Shown here one piece after another: positions 1-9,445 of a stretch of 64,000 bases of DNA. Both the position numbers and the translations under genes were made by a program. Below the pieces are notes generated by a model. That model ran no database searches, was not told the origin of the DNA, and saw nothing but the letters and a program-made list of their open reading frames with translations. Every line of letters starts with the position of its first letter. Positions within the stretch are counted from its first letter, which is position 1. Source of the DNA: Heliopora coerulea (lineage: Eukaryota > Cnidaria > Anthozoa > Scleralcyonacea > Helioporidae); NCBI GenBank assembly GCA_030142905.1, contig JASJOG010000288.1:280964-344963 (forward strand). Reading direction: 5' to 3'.

Positions 1-237
1 ATTTTGGATGCCTGGTGGAAGGTATGAGATGGTAGGATGGGGAGTTGACTGAATCCTCATAAGGTGCTCGCTCAGCACAGGATCATATTTTCCAAGTAAC
101 TTCATTAGTGCAAGAAGGTTTCCAGGATTTTTGGCAGCATCAGATGAGATTCTCTCTGTGTATGTGAAAAGAGAGATTTTGCTGGGAGAGAAAAAGGATA
201 CCATCAAGAATGCATTTGAGTATCCAGTGCCAGGTGA

Positions 238-735
238 CAATTTGAAGAAATATAAGATAAAACAGACTCCGAATATCAAAGCCATCTTGAAAACTCAAGA
301 TTTGAGTAAAATCAAGGCAATTATAGTATTTGGTGTTATATTTCGTCTTTATTTCAAAGACATTGTCAGACAGACTGATACATAAACATTGTCTATGTCT
401 ATTTATATGGGTGTGGGTACTGTTGAAGTCATCTTTAAGAAGATCTAGATCTATTTACAGCAGAAGCATGCTAATTAATTATTTATTGGACAGAGTGAGA
501 AAGTTATCAGTGTGTGTGTGCTGAAAGATCTAAGTAAAAAGAGAGAGTTCCTTGGAAGCCTTGAGTGCAGAATTTAATTCTGGTTTATTGAACTTGATGT
601 AGAGTGCTTTGATTAGGAGAAGTTTGTTTGTAGTTGAGGAGTTGCTGGAAAAGAGGATTTTGTAGTTATTAAAAATTAGGTTTCTCAGAGAAGAACATTG
701 TTAAGTCAGTCATATTGTGTGTGTTCGCAGTTGAG
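238..735 (-). repeat. PLE1 downstream pseudo-LTR
   Basis: This repeat matches 4551-5045 in the same orientation and 7790-8187 in the opposite orientation. It holds, on the minus strand, a CRE-like site altered to TGACTTCA, a TATAAATAG box and a degenerate hammerhead-like motif (about 325-375). Compared with the 4.6-kb copy it carries point differences and a small indel near 640-700, so the copies have diverged since insertion. Confidence 0.8.
325..375 (-). ncRNA. Degenerate hammerhead ribozyme in PLE1 downstream pseudo-LTR
   Basis: On the minus strand the motif reads CTGACAA, then a six-base-pair stem (GTCTTT / AAAGAC) closed by GAAAT, then GAAA. This is the layout of a hammerhead core (CUGAUGA, stem II, GAAA) with two core positions changed. 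The stem is perfect here, and the same site in the other two copies varies at the core instead. Hammerheads in PLE pseudo-LTRs are an established feature of the group. This copy is probably inactive. Confidence 0.55.
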
Positions 736-770
736 AAAATGTTGTGCAATAGCACTGTTGTTACGTTATG

Positions 771-1325
771 TTATGTCGTGTGCTCGGAAAGTCGCGTTTG
801 AAGGCAGTGATTGGTTTTTCCGATGTAAGATTTATTGCAGCTGGGGCATGTAACTTGGTAAATGACTTTGTTGCAGGATAGTTCTGGAATTTTGTCTTTG
901 GTTGATGTGGAATACAAGAGCTTTTTAGTGTTGTAAATGATAATAAATTTCATGGGATGCCTAAGTTGTTGGTGAATTTTAGAAACACAAGACCTAATTA
1001 GATTTTCACCTTGTTTACCAAGATAAGGTATTCGAATCCAAACTTTAGGAAGATTATCATCAGTAGACGATGTTTGAGAGGAAGGAAAAGAGGCAGAGTT
1101 ACATTTGTGTTTAAGCTTATTGATGAGTAAGTTTCTTACTTGTTTTGGGTAGCCATTCCATGACATAAAGGATTTAAGTCGGTTAATTTGTTTGTTTAGA
1201 AGTTTCTTGGAGCTGCAGATTTTAACTGCATGATGGAAAAGTGATTTTATGCAAGCAGTTTTTTGAGAAAAAGGTTCAAAACTAGAAAAATGTGTATACT
1301 GTCCAGTGTGGGTATTTTTAAGATA
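771..1325 (-). pseudogene. PLE1 GIY-YIG endonuclease domain (3' part of PLE ORF)
   Basis: This is the C-terminal part of the PLE polyprotein. It ends in a GIY-YIG-type segment: a VIYQVTCPSCNKSYIGKT block with the paired cysteines usual in PLE endonucleases, then a conserved Arg (QTRLSEH). Upstream lies the connector seen in PLE2 at 7180-7680 (KIHQQLRHP, IPYLGKQGENLI), which aligns along its length. The frame seems to start upstream near 1451, but bases 1326-1451 belong to the inserted Tc1/mariner, so that N-terminus is artificial. The domain nicks target DNA for primed reverse transcription in active elements; here it is severed from its RT. Confidence 0.8.
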
Positions 1326-2928
1326 CACTGTGTTTATAGTTATTATGCAAAACAGTATTTTTCTCATAAATTGCTCTGGCATGTTGAGCAAGCAATGAAA
1401 CGTGTGCAAAAAGCTCATAAAAGTGCACTGAAGTAATAAAAAATGCATCATTAGTCATGCCAAGCATTCTTTTCGGTATAAATTTAGCTGCTAATAACAA
1501 GTAGAGAAGGTGTTTAAAGATATTATGCAATAAGAGCTATCACAGCAAGATGGATCCAAAACCAGACCTATCACAAAAGGAAAAAGAGTGTGTGACCAAG
1601 GAATTGGCAAATCGAAAGTCTACGCTGCAAATAGCCAAAGTTCTGCAGTGAGATCACCACTCAATCAAGAAGATTGTTGAAACAAGTCACCATGGACATG
1701 AGAAACATGTACAGCTGAAGTTCAGAAAGCTGACTGAACGCCAACTGTGGGAAATCCATCACCACATTGTGAAGACACCATTAGCAACACGCATGCAAGT
1801 ATTTAATGCATGTGATATGCCTAAATTATGCTGTGCTACTCGTTGCAAAGCGTTACACAAAGTCGCAAGTGTCGGGAAGGCTCCCAAACAACCACCTCTC
1901 AACAGGAGACACAAGACAAGAATGGAATGGGCTAAGAAATACATGGAAGTGGATTTTTCTCGAGTAATATTTATGGATGAATGCCGTGCAACGCTGGATG
2001 GACCTGATGGCTGGGCCCAAGGCTGGGTTTTATTGGATCACACTCCCCATCCAAATGGCAAGTCAGCAGGGGGGAGGAGGGATCATGTTTTGGGCGGCCA
2101 TCATTGGCAACACACTAATTGGTCCATTTCGAGTAGGAGACAGGGTGAAAATCAATGCCAACACTTACAGTGCCTTCCTTGACAAGCATTTTTGACCTTG
2201 GTGGAAGAAACAGTCGCTTAGGCTGGAAATCACTAATATTTATGCACAACAATGCTCCTGCTCATGCTGCCAGATACACAACTGATTATTTAAGGAAGAT
2301 TGGCATTAAATAAGACAACCTAATGATATGGCCTCCCTGTTCCCCAGACCTCAACCCCGTTGAAAATCTGTGGTTGATGGTGAAGAAAGAGGTGTATGTT
2401 GCTGGGAAACAGTACAATTCAACAGATGAGCTTTGGAATGTGATTACAATGGCTGCCAATAATGTTAGCAAAGAATCAATTAAAGTTATGACTAGTTCAG
2501 TTGATAACAGACTATTAACTGTTATTCAATGGGATGGAGGTTACATCAACCACTGAGTCAGTTAAATTGTCCTGGTGAGACTTATTTTTGAGTGAATTCA
2601 CACCTTGAAATTTGTAATCAAATGTTGGATGGCTTATTACAAGTAGATCAAATAAAACATTGTTTTTTTTCCTGGAGTGTGTTGTTCATTTATTTGTCAA
2701 ATCCATGCGTTTTGATATATACTACTAAACATGCATAATATCTTTAAACATGATATATAACTAAATTTAGGTTCAAAATATAAAATAGCAGCATGCAATA
2801 ACAAAAACCGTTTTTATTAAAACGTAAACCAGTAACTAGAACTGTAGCCAAACCAACACACATATCAATCAAACAGAGGCTGAAAACCTGAGAAATTGTT
2901 TAATTGCATAACAACTATAAATACAGTG
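1326..2928 (+). mobile_element. Tc1/mariner DNA transposon nested in PLE1
   Basis: The element has inverted ends: CACTGTGTTTATAGTTATTA at 1326 and its near-perfect complement ending CAGTG at 2928. A TA dinucleotide flanks each end (1324-1325 and 2929-2930), the standard Tc1/mariner target duplication. Removing it rejoins the PLE1 reading frame between the RT and GIY-YIG parts, as the uninterrupted PLE2 copy confirms near 7165-7200. Length is 1603 bp, normal for the family. It contains one broken transposase gene. Confidence 0.92.
1550..2556 (+). pseudogene. Tc1-like transposase, broken
   Basis: A Tc1-family transposase runs from the ATG at 1550. An N-terminal helix-turn-helix region is interrupted by a stop near 1650. 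The catalytic core shows VIFMDE (first Asp) near 1968-1985, GIMFWAA, a degraded second Asp (HNNAPAHAA near 2243-2270, where D is expected) and WPPCSPDLNPVENLW near 2328-2372 with the last acidic residue. At least two frameshifts (near 2080 and 2200-2320) and several stops disable it. Loss of the second Asp means it would be dead even if the frame were open. Confidence 0.88.
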
Positions 2929-2930
2929 TA

Positions 2931-4440
2931 AACACCAGTACCTGCAGGAGAAATTTTTATGTGTAAGAAATGTATTAATGTGTCAGGAAACGTATCTATG
3001 GTGAACTTTAAATTCTTGTCAAGTTGGTTAAATTTGTTCAAAACTAGAGGAATATCAGGAGGCTTAATAAGAACAAGTGTGTCATCCACATAGCGTTTGT
3101 AGAATTTTATAATGTCGGAAACAACATTCTTTTCAAATTCAGTTAAGATAATATTGGCTAAAACGAGGCCTAGAGAGCATCCGATTGAGACACCACCAGT
3201 TTGCTCAAACAATTGATTATTAAACAAGAAGGTGGTTTTACTGCAGCAGTCTGAAATAAGCTTTTTCAAAGTTCGTTTCTTTACAGTTGTGTTGATTTGG
3301 TTTTCATTGTAAATTCGGTCTAAAATTATGTTAACTGTTTTGGCGAGCGGTACATTAGTAAATAACAACTCAACGTCAAAAGAGACGAATTTGTATCCTT
3401 CGGTAAAGATACTTTTGGGTATATTTCTAATATTCGAAACAACATCGAAAGAATGGGATAAAGAATATTCATTTACCGTCAGAGGATTTAATAGAGATGA
3501 AAGAAACTTGCCGACATCGTAATAAGGAGTGTCAATTGTATCTATAATTGGCCAAAGCATAGGAAGGGAAGAAAATGTTTTGTGTGTTTTAGGGAGACCA
3601 TGAGCACGTCCAAAATGCGCTGCCTTAGGGCGTAAAGCAGTGTATTTGTTTTCAGTAAGTTCTCATTTAAGTAGAGTAGAAAGGTATTTTTGTAATGAAG
3701 AAAGTCTTGTTTGGGGTTGGATCGGACATTATTTTCTTAAACTTACTGGAACCTGTGAAAAGAGATCTAACTGAATTTACATAGTCACTTTGTTTCATCA
3801 ACACTATGCCGTTGCCTTTGTCAGGCTTAAGTATAGCAAAATCGGTGTTCAGATTTCTAAGTAATCTAATTCGTTTACTGTCTAAATGAAATTCTTTTAA
3901 GTCCAAATCAATATAATTATAAGTGAAACTGCGTAGAGAGTTTTTCACCTTACCTTGCACATAGCATCTTTCTTTAAATACATCTAGGTGTGAGACTTGG
4001 TCCCAAATATCTTCAGCAACAGACATGACCTCAAAATGGTTTGGTCAAGTTGGTCATCAGTTAGGTTTTGTCCGGTAAGATTTAGTATGGTTTAATTGGG
4101 GTTGTCTGTTAAGCATTCTGCAGTTCGTTTGAGATGGATGAGTGTGGAAAGTTTATTCTGATGTCGACGTACAGTCTTGTTATCTTGACAAAGAAGACAT
4201 TTAATAGAAAAGCAAATGAGTTTGAACTTCATCCATGTAGTTTCAGTAGAGAGATCTTTCTTTAGTTTTAGAGTTTCATTGGTGAGACTGTTGATGTCAG
4301 TTTTCTTTTCTTTGATGGGGTCATTCAATAGCAGGTGAAGGTAGCGTGTTTGGATCCTCTTCTTCATGAGTGTGATGTTCTTCCATCTTACAAAATTCAG
4401 GAAAACTTGATTCTTTTTACAGTCGAGTAAAAACTTTAGA
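2931..4440 (-). pseudogene. PLE1 N-terminal region and reverse transcriptase
   Basis: The minus-strand reading begins with a basic, helical N-terminal region (about 4370-4092), passes a short gap and continues at 4026 into RT: KPDKGNGIVLM, HFGRAHGLPKTHK, SFDVELLFTNVPL (motif A), GVSIGCSLGLVLANI (motif B) and KRYVDDTLVL (motif C, near 3078-3100). These are the usual PLE RT motifs, and the YVDD box is intact. A stop follows a LLK near 3660 and a frameshift lies near 4030-4090. The frame stops making sense at 2930, where the Tc1/mariner begins. PLE2 carries the same protein in the opposite orientation. Confidence 0.85.
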
Positions 4441-4629
4441 TCAAGCTCAGCTTTCTCCAGTCTTCACAAGTGCCTCTGGTATTTGATGGCAAGTTTATGT
4501 AAGTTGGGGTCAGTATTTTGGAGGTTCAACCAAAATCCAGCACCAGCTGACAAGTTGAAGAAATATAAGATAAAACAGACTGAATATCAAAGTCATCTTG
4601 ATAACTCAAGATTTGAGTAAAATCAAGAC

Positions 4630-4690
4630 AATTATGGTATTTGCATGATATTTCATCTTTATTTCAAAGACATTTGTCAGACAGACTGAT
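4630..4690 (-). ncRNA. Degenerate hammerhead ribozyme in PLE1 upstream pseudo-LTR
   Basis: The minus strand shows CTGACAA, stem GTCTTT / AAAGAT with loop GAAAT, then GAAA. One stem pair has become a G-U type pair (C to T), so stem II could still form, but two core residues differ from the CUGAUGA consensus. The same architecture recurs at 325-375 and 8130-8182. Confidence 0.5.
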
Positions 4691-4710
4691 ACATAAACAT
4701 TGTCTAGGTC

Positions 4711-4742
4711 TATTTATACAGGTGTGGGTACTGTTGACGTCA
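4711..4742 (-). promoter_or_regulatory. Putative PLE promoter: CRE palindrome plus TATA box
   Basis: On the minus strand a perfect CRE, TGACGTCA (4735-4742), lies 16 bases upstream of a TATAAATA box (4711-4718). The same pair with the same spacing occurs on the plus strand at 8075-8106 and, mutated, at about 395-440. Conservation across three copies suggests that the pseudo-LTR carries its own RNA polymerase II promoter. No transcript evidence is available. Confidence 0.5.
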
Positions 4743-5171
4743 CCGTTAAGAAGAGCTAGATCTATTTACAGCAAAAGGATGCTAATTAATTATTTATTGG
4801 ACAGAGTGAGAAAGTTATCAGTGTGTGTGTGCTGAAAGATCTAAGTAAAAAGAGAGAGTTCTTTGGAAGCCTTGAGTGCAGAATTTAATTCTGGTTTATC
4901 GAATTTGATGCAGAATGCTTCAATTAGGAGAAGTTTGTTTGTAGTTGTTAAAAATTAGGTTTCTCAGAGAAGAGGATAAGCTTTGTGAGAGGGAACATTG
5001 CTAAGTCGGTCATATTGTGTGTGTAAGTTGGCAAGAAATTTTGTGGGTTTGATGAAATGAAGCAACTATGTAAATTCAGTTAGATCTCTTTTCACAGATT
5101 CCAGTAAGTTTAAGAAAATAATGTCTGATCTGACTCCAACAAGACTTTCTTTATAACAAAAATACCTTTAT

Positions 5172-6413
5172 CAGGGATGGATCCAGCGAATTTAGTGAGG
5201 GGTTTCCAAGCACCGCAGGCATGAGAATACTAGGGGGGTCTGGGTGCATGCTCCCCCGGAAAATTTTGAAATTTTAGATGCTTGGAATTGCAATTTTCTG
5301 CATTTTCAGAAGACATTTCATGAAAACATGCAGGTACCTTTATTCCTCAAATTGTACCATTTTACCATTACTTACATCTTCCAATAGATATTACTGTACA
5401 AACCTTGGAGGCCACAATTTTCCAAGGGTAGTGTTTCACAAATCATATTTGTAGCACAAAGGCTGCAAAACTGATTTATGGAGTACTTCCCAAAAAGTTT
5501 CATCACAAATAGCTGTACCATACAGCTAGGTTCAGGCAGATCTCATTCCCAAGCTTAGCAAGAGGTGCATACCAGTACTTCAAAATCGACCTTGATGGCT
5601 TGATACACCTGCAGAATGGCAGGTAGGAAGGCTGAATGTTCAAAATTATCTTCATACAACAGCAGAATGGTAAGTAGGAAGGCTAAATGTTCAAAATTAT
5701 CTTCATACAATAGCAGAATTGTAGGTAGGAAGGCTAAATGTTCAAAATTATCTTCATACAACAGCAGAATGGCAGGTAGAAAGGCTAAATACATATAGTT
5801 CAAAATTAACTTGATAGAGCTGAAGAATTGCAGGTAGGATGGCCAAATAGTTTGAAATAATTTGATAGCCATGGGAAGTGCACTAGCCATTCATACCTGA
5901 ACTGTCAATGTTTTCCACCACTCTCAGAAGTCTCCAGAAAGGGAAAGAGCTGGTCAGGTTTCCAGACATTCTGAATAAAGCGCAATTTTTCTTCCAGAGA
6001 GAACCAGCCGATGGTCATGTAAATGAGCCCAATATCAAAAAAAGAACAATCATATTTGCTACACACGGACTGTCCACATGCAGCCACATTGTAGCACTAA
6101 TCATTGGTGGGTTTGTGATGGGTTTACCTTAATTCAAGGTACTTGACCAATAAAATAGTTTTGATGGGTTTCCGTGGGCTTCACTCAAGAAGCACTGGTT
6201 TCCGAGTTTCCATGCGATGGCTCATGCCATAAGCGAATCCTCTATGCTCATTTGGTTCAATTTTGTGGTGAATTCTGCCAAATTTGGTGCCTGGTGGTGC
6301 CAATGGGGAGAAGCGATAATAAACACAATAACAGCAAGTATATTGTGCATGCTCATTTTTTAAAATTTGATGGGTTACCAGAAACCCAGTGAACTGGTCT
6401 GGATCCACCCCTG
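5172..6413 (+). mobile_element. Non-autonomous hAT-like element inside PLE2
   Basis: Inverted ends CAGGGATGGATCCAG (5172) and CTGGATCCACCCCTG (6413; the complement starts CAGGGGTGGATCCAG) bound 1242 bp with no transposase. CAGGGG starts and 8-bp duplications are typical of hAT elements. The right flank TTTCTACT belongs to the PLE RT sequence; the left flank keeps only TTTAT of it, so the duplication has decayed. Deleting the insert restores PLE homology between 5170 and 6414. The interior holds a 51-bp tandem repeat and no credible gene. Confidence 0.72.
5614..5850 (+). repeat. 51-bp tandem repeat in the hAT-like element
   Basis: Four consecutive 51-bp units start at about 5614, 5665, 5716 and 5767, each beginning GAATGGYAGGTAGGAAGG or a close variant, with a decayed fifth near 5830. 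Because 51 is divisible by three, a short open frame arises with a 17-residue repeat on both strands; this is a by-product of the repeat. Confidence 0.85.
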
Positions 6414-7678
6414 TTTCTACTCTACTTAAATAAGGAGAACTTACTGAAAATTAATACAATGGTTTATGCCCTAAGGCAGCACATTTTGGACGTGCTCATG
6501 GTCTCCCTAAAACACACAAAACATTTTCTTCCCTTCCTACATTTCAGCCAATTATAGATACAATTGACACTCTGTATTACAATGTCGGCAAGTTTCTTTC
6601 ATTTTGTTAAATTCTCTGACAGTAAACGAATCTTTATTATCTGATTCTTTCGATGCTGTTTCGAATATTAGAAATATACCCAAAAGTATCTTTATTGAAG
6701 GATACCAATTCATCTCATTTGACATTGAGTCATTTACTAATGTCCCGCTCACCAGAACAGTTAACATAATTTTAGACCGAATTTACAATGAAAACCAAAT
6801 CAACACAACTTTAAAGAAATGAACTTTGAAAAAGCTTATCTAAGACTGCTGCAGTAAAACCACCTTCTTGTTTAACAATCAATTGTTTGAGCAAACCAAC
6901 AATGTCTCAATGGGATGCTCTCTAGGCCCTGTTTTAGCCAATATTATCTTAACTGAATTTGAAAAGAATGTTGTTTTTAACCTTATCTGTTCTGACATAA
7001 AATTCTACAAACGATATGTTGATGACACACTCGTTCTTATTAAGCCTTCTGATATTCCTCTAGTTTTGAATAAATTTAACCAACTTGACAAGAATTTAAA
7101 GTTCACAGTACATATGTTTCCTGACAGATTGATACATTTCTTAGACATAAAAGTTTCTCCTGCAGGTACGAATGTTTATCTTAAAAATACCCACACTGGA
7201 CAGTATGCACAGTTTTGAACCTTTTTCTCAAAAAATTGATTGGATAAAATCACTTTTCCATTGCGTAGTTAAAATCTGCGGTTCCAAGAAACTTCTAAAC
7301 AAACAAATTAACCAACTTATATTCTTTATGTCACGGAATGGCTACCCGAAACAAGTAAGAAACTTACTCATCAATAAGCTTAAATGCAAATGTAACTCTG
7401 CTGCTTCTCCTTCCTCTCAAACATCATCTACTGATGATAATCTTTTTAAAGTTTGGATTCGAATACCTTATCTTGGTAAACAAGGTGAAAATCTAATTAG
7501 GTTTTGTGTTTCTAAAATTCGCCGACAACTTAGGCATCCCGTGAAATTTATTATCATTTACCACACTAAAAAGCTCTCGTATTTCACGTCAACCAAAGAC
7601 AAAGTTGTTTACCAGGTTACATGCCCTGGCTGCAATAAATCTTACATCAGAAAAAACAATCGCTGCCTTCAAATGTGA
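6414..7678 (+). pseudogene. PLE2 reverse transcriptase and GIY-YIG domain, broken
   Basis: Reading resumes after the insertion with the HFGRAHGLPKTHK type segment (near 6480-6515), a motif A region near 6715-6745 (SFDIESFTNVPL), motif B (VSMGCSLGPVLANI, near 6905-6950), an intact KRYVDDTLVL motif C (near 7008-7038) and a GIY-YIG end (TCPGCNKSYIRKNN, near 7618-7665). The GIY-YIG glycine is replaced by Arg (YIRK for YIGK). Stops occur near 6608, 6820 and 6842, and a frameshift near 7180. It is a dead copy whose RT catalytic box survives. Confidence 0.85.
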
Positions 7679-8074
7679 CTTTCTGAACATGCAACATAAC
7701 ATAACAACGCTATTGCACAACATTTTCTTGCTGTATTGCACAACATTTTCTTGCTGACTTACACACACAATATGACCAACTTAACAACGTTCCCTCTCAC
7801 AAAGCTTATCCTCTTCTCTGAGAAGCCTAACTTCTAATAACTACAAAATCCTCTTTTGCAGCAACTCGACAACTACAAACAAACCTCTCCTAATTGAAGC
7901 ACTCTGCATGGAATTCAATAAACCAGAATTAAATTCTGGACTTGAGGCTTCCAAAGAACTATCTCTTTTTACTTAGATCTTTCAGCACACACACACTGAT
8001 AACTTTCTCACTCTGTGCAATAAATAATTAATTAGCATCCTTTTGCTGTAAATAGATCTAGCTCTTCTTAACAA

Positions 8075-8106
8075 TGACGTCAACAGTACCTACACCTGTA
8101 TAAATA
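8075..8106 (+). promoter_or_regulatory. Putative PLE2 promoter: CRE plus TATA box
   Basis: A perfect TGACGTCA (8075-8082) is followed 16 bases later by TATAAATA (8099-8106). It matches the minus-strand pair at 4711-4742 in sequence and spacing. It lies about 30 bases before the hammerhead motif, so a transcript starting here would carry the ribozyme near its 5' end. Confidence 0.5.
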
Positions 8107-8129
8107 GACCTAGACAATGTTTATGTATC

Positions 8130-8182
8130 AGTTTGTCAGATGATGTCTTTGAAATAAAGACGAAATATCACGCAAATACCAT
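8130..8182 (+). ncRNA. Degenerate hammerhead ribozyme in PLE2 pseudo-LTR
   Basis: The plus strand reads CAGATGA (consensus CUGAUGA, one change), stem II GTCTTT / AAAGAC with loop GAAAT, then GAAA, followed by a possible three-base-pair helix III (TAT / ATA). Across the three copies different core positions are mutated while stem II is kept, which points to an ancestral hammerhead with core CTGATGA. Confidence 0.58.
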
Positions 8183-8187
8183 AATTA

Positions 8188-8640
8188 TGTTGCATTTGAG
8201 TATGTTGCGGCAGGTTTCTTTGTCCTGCTCTGTCTTACGTTGTATGTTGTGATTGATAGTGGCTCTTTCTAAATGTATGCACATCTCTTTCCACATCACT
8301 GATGCTTCCTCATGGCAGTGACTTTGTTTGTGTTCAGAGATACAGGGATTCGACTTTCTCCAGTTCTTAAACCCCTCTTTCCTGCAAAATAAGCTGATGT
8401 CTGAGCCAAAGAGTTGACAACAGAAGCAGTGGATGGAGTCTAAGGAAGGCAAGTACACCAACCAATGGTGTAACAGCTTCTCACCATTTTCTAGCCTCTT
8501 GAAAAACCATTCTCCTGACATACTTTGTTTGTTTTTTTTTTGTAGCTTGGGAATGGTCCATTTTGGTTTTTATGCCAATCTCCATTTTCAAATGATCTGG
8601 AACAGGATGTGGTCATGTAGCTATATGGCAAAAGATATCC
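8188..8640 (-). pseudogene. hAT/ZMYM-like TTF zinc-finger fragment
   Basis: The minus-strand frame resembles the N-terminal TTF-type zinc finger region of hAT-family and ZMYM1-like transposase proteins: FFKRLENGEKLLHHWLVY, then SIHCFCCQLFG, then FKNWRKSNPCISEHKQSHCHEEA. The C-x-C-C, H and C-H spacing fits this domain. Only about 115 residues are open; upstream homology continues to about 8640 in a broken frame, and PLE2 cuts it off at 8188. It is a remnant; no catalytic domain is present. Confidence 0.6.
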
Positions 8641-9336
8641 ATGTCATATGAACATGGTTTGCACTGTGTGTCATGGACGTCATGTCCTGGGTTGAGGTGA
8701 AGTTCAGATTGGGCTTTGGGTGGAACTTTTTGCCAAACTTCTTTCTCGCTTTCAAGTTCAATCTCACTTCTTTCAGACTGGGGTTGGGACTCAGCTTCAG
8801 GCACAAATTCAACCAATCCTTTGTCAGCTTCTATATCACCCTGAACTACTTAAGTTGAAGAAATCTTTGAAGTGCCATGGCACCCTGCTGGTCCTCTCAT
8901 TGTCAATCTTGGCACAAACACTTATACACAGCCCCACTAAGTCTCAGGATAGGGTGTTTAGGCATGGCTACTTGTGATCTATTCAGTTATTCACCTAGGT
9001 AATTCACATCACTATGACCACAGTCAAGAGTTTTGTCAGTAAGAAAGCGGTCTGTATCTCTTGACAGTCTGTGCAATAAATTCACAGATGTGTCAAATGA
9101 TATTATGTTTGTAGTCATCGTCATTAACTTTGAATCACATGCATGGTTTATATTCTGTTATATTATTTACATCTTTTAAGAGCTATCAGGCAAAAGCTAA
9201 ACACCGAAATCGGAAGATTATTATCACAGTTGTAACTTGTAAACAGGAAGCTCCATTGCCATTCAAGCATGAAACCCTAAGTGCCACCTGGGGCAACTGC
9301 CCCCTTTGGTCGCCCCCCCCCCCCTCACTTCTACTT
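8641..9336. other. No recognisable feature
   Basis: Short open frames on both strands lack recognisable motifs, and I find no repeat family here. A run of 14 C's near 9307-9322 is a simple homopolymer. Confidence 0.4.
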
Positions 9337-9445
9337 AGGTCACACATATGTCAACATCATGATCTTAGTCTTGGTAGTTCAATGGTTAGAGCATCTCACT
9401 GGGGATAGAGCTTGACAATCATTCATCTATCATCCCAGTACACGC
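9337..9445 (+). repeat. SINE copy, internally deleted
   Basis: The segment starts with TACTTAGGTCACACATAT and continues into a tRNA-like head (TTGGTAGTTCAATGGTTAGAGC: an A-box-like start), then skips directly to the tail module (GAGCTTGACAATCATTCATC). The anticodon and T-arm parts found in the two 10.8-11.2 kb copies are missing. This shows that the unit is a dispersed SINE family. Confidence 0.6.

Larger units (their letters stand above)
238..5045 (-). mobile_element. Penelope-like retroelement 1 (PLE1), near full length, decayed
   Basis: Read on the minus strand this is a Penelope-like element: an upstream pseudo-LTR (about 4551-5045), an N-terminal region, a reverse transcriptase with a YVDDT box, a GIY-YIG endonuclease and a downstream copy of the same pseudo-LTR (about 238-735). 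The two pseudo-LTRs are direct repeats sharing hundreds of bases with scattered substitutions. A Tc1/mariner element (1326-2928) splits the coding region just after the RT. Stops and frameshifts show that it is dead. PLEs are known to insert by target-primed reverse transcription and often leave direct or inverted pseudo-LTRs. The family is clear from domain order; the exact outer ends are approximate. Confidence 0.85.
4551..5045 (-). repeat. PLE1 upstream pseudo-LTR, shared junction with PLE2
   Basis: This is the second direct copy of the pseudo-LTR. It runs straight into PLE2 sequence of the opposite orientation at about 5046, where coding sequence corresponding to PLE1 positions near 3790 starts on the plus strand. 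On the minus strand it has an intact CRE palindrome TGACGTCA (4735-4742), a TATAAATA box (4711-4718) and a hammerhead-like motif (4651-4680). The head-to-head junction suggests that PLE2 was 5'-truncated on insertion or that one compound insertion made both. Confidence 0.78.
5046..8187 (+). mobile_element. Penelope-like retroelement 2 (PLE2), 5'-truncated, interrupted
   Basis: This is the same PLE family as PLE1, in the opposite orientation and lacking its N-terminal part. Coding sequence begins at about 5046, is split by the hAT-like insertion at 5172-6413, resumes at 6414 and ends in a pseudo-LTR at 7790-8187. Stops and small shifts occur throughout. Its uninterrupted RT to GIY-YIG connection proves that the Tc1/mariner in PLE1 is a later insertion. 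The downstream end abuts a hAT-like gene fragment at about 8188. Confidence 0.83.
7790..8187 (+). repeat. PLE2 pseudo-LTR (3' end)
   Basis: This is the inverted counterpart of the two PLE1 pseudo-LTRs. It contains, in order, the AATTAATTAGCAT block, the CRE/TATA pair (8075-8106) and the hammerhead-like segment ending near 8182. The sequence after it switches abruptly to a hAT-like coding fragment, which marks the PLE2 3' end. Confidence 0.82.

Noticed and set aside
771..850. GIY-YIG homing endonuclease of an intron
   Set aside because: It is fused in order to a PLE reverse transcriptase and matches three other PLE copies in the window.
5555..5890. Repetitive 60-111 codon frames on both strands
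   Set aside because: They arise from the 51-bp tandem repeat inside the hAT-like element and have no independent support.
9130..9408. 92-codon plus-strand frame
   Set aside because: It runs across a C homopolymer and into a SINE copy; no motif supports it.
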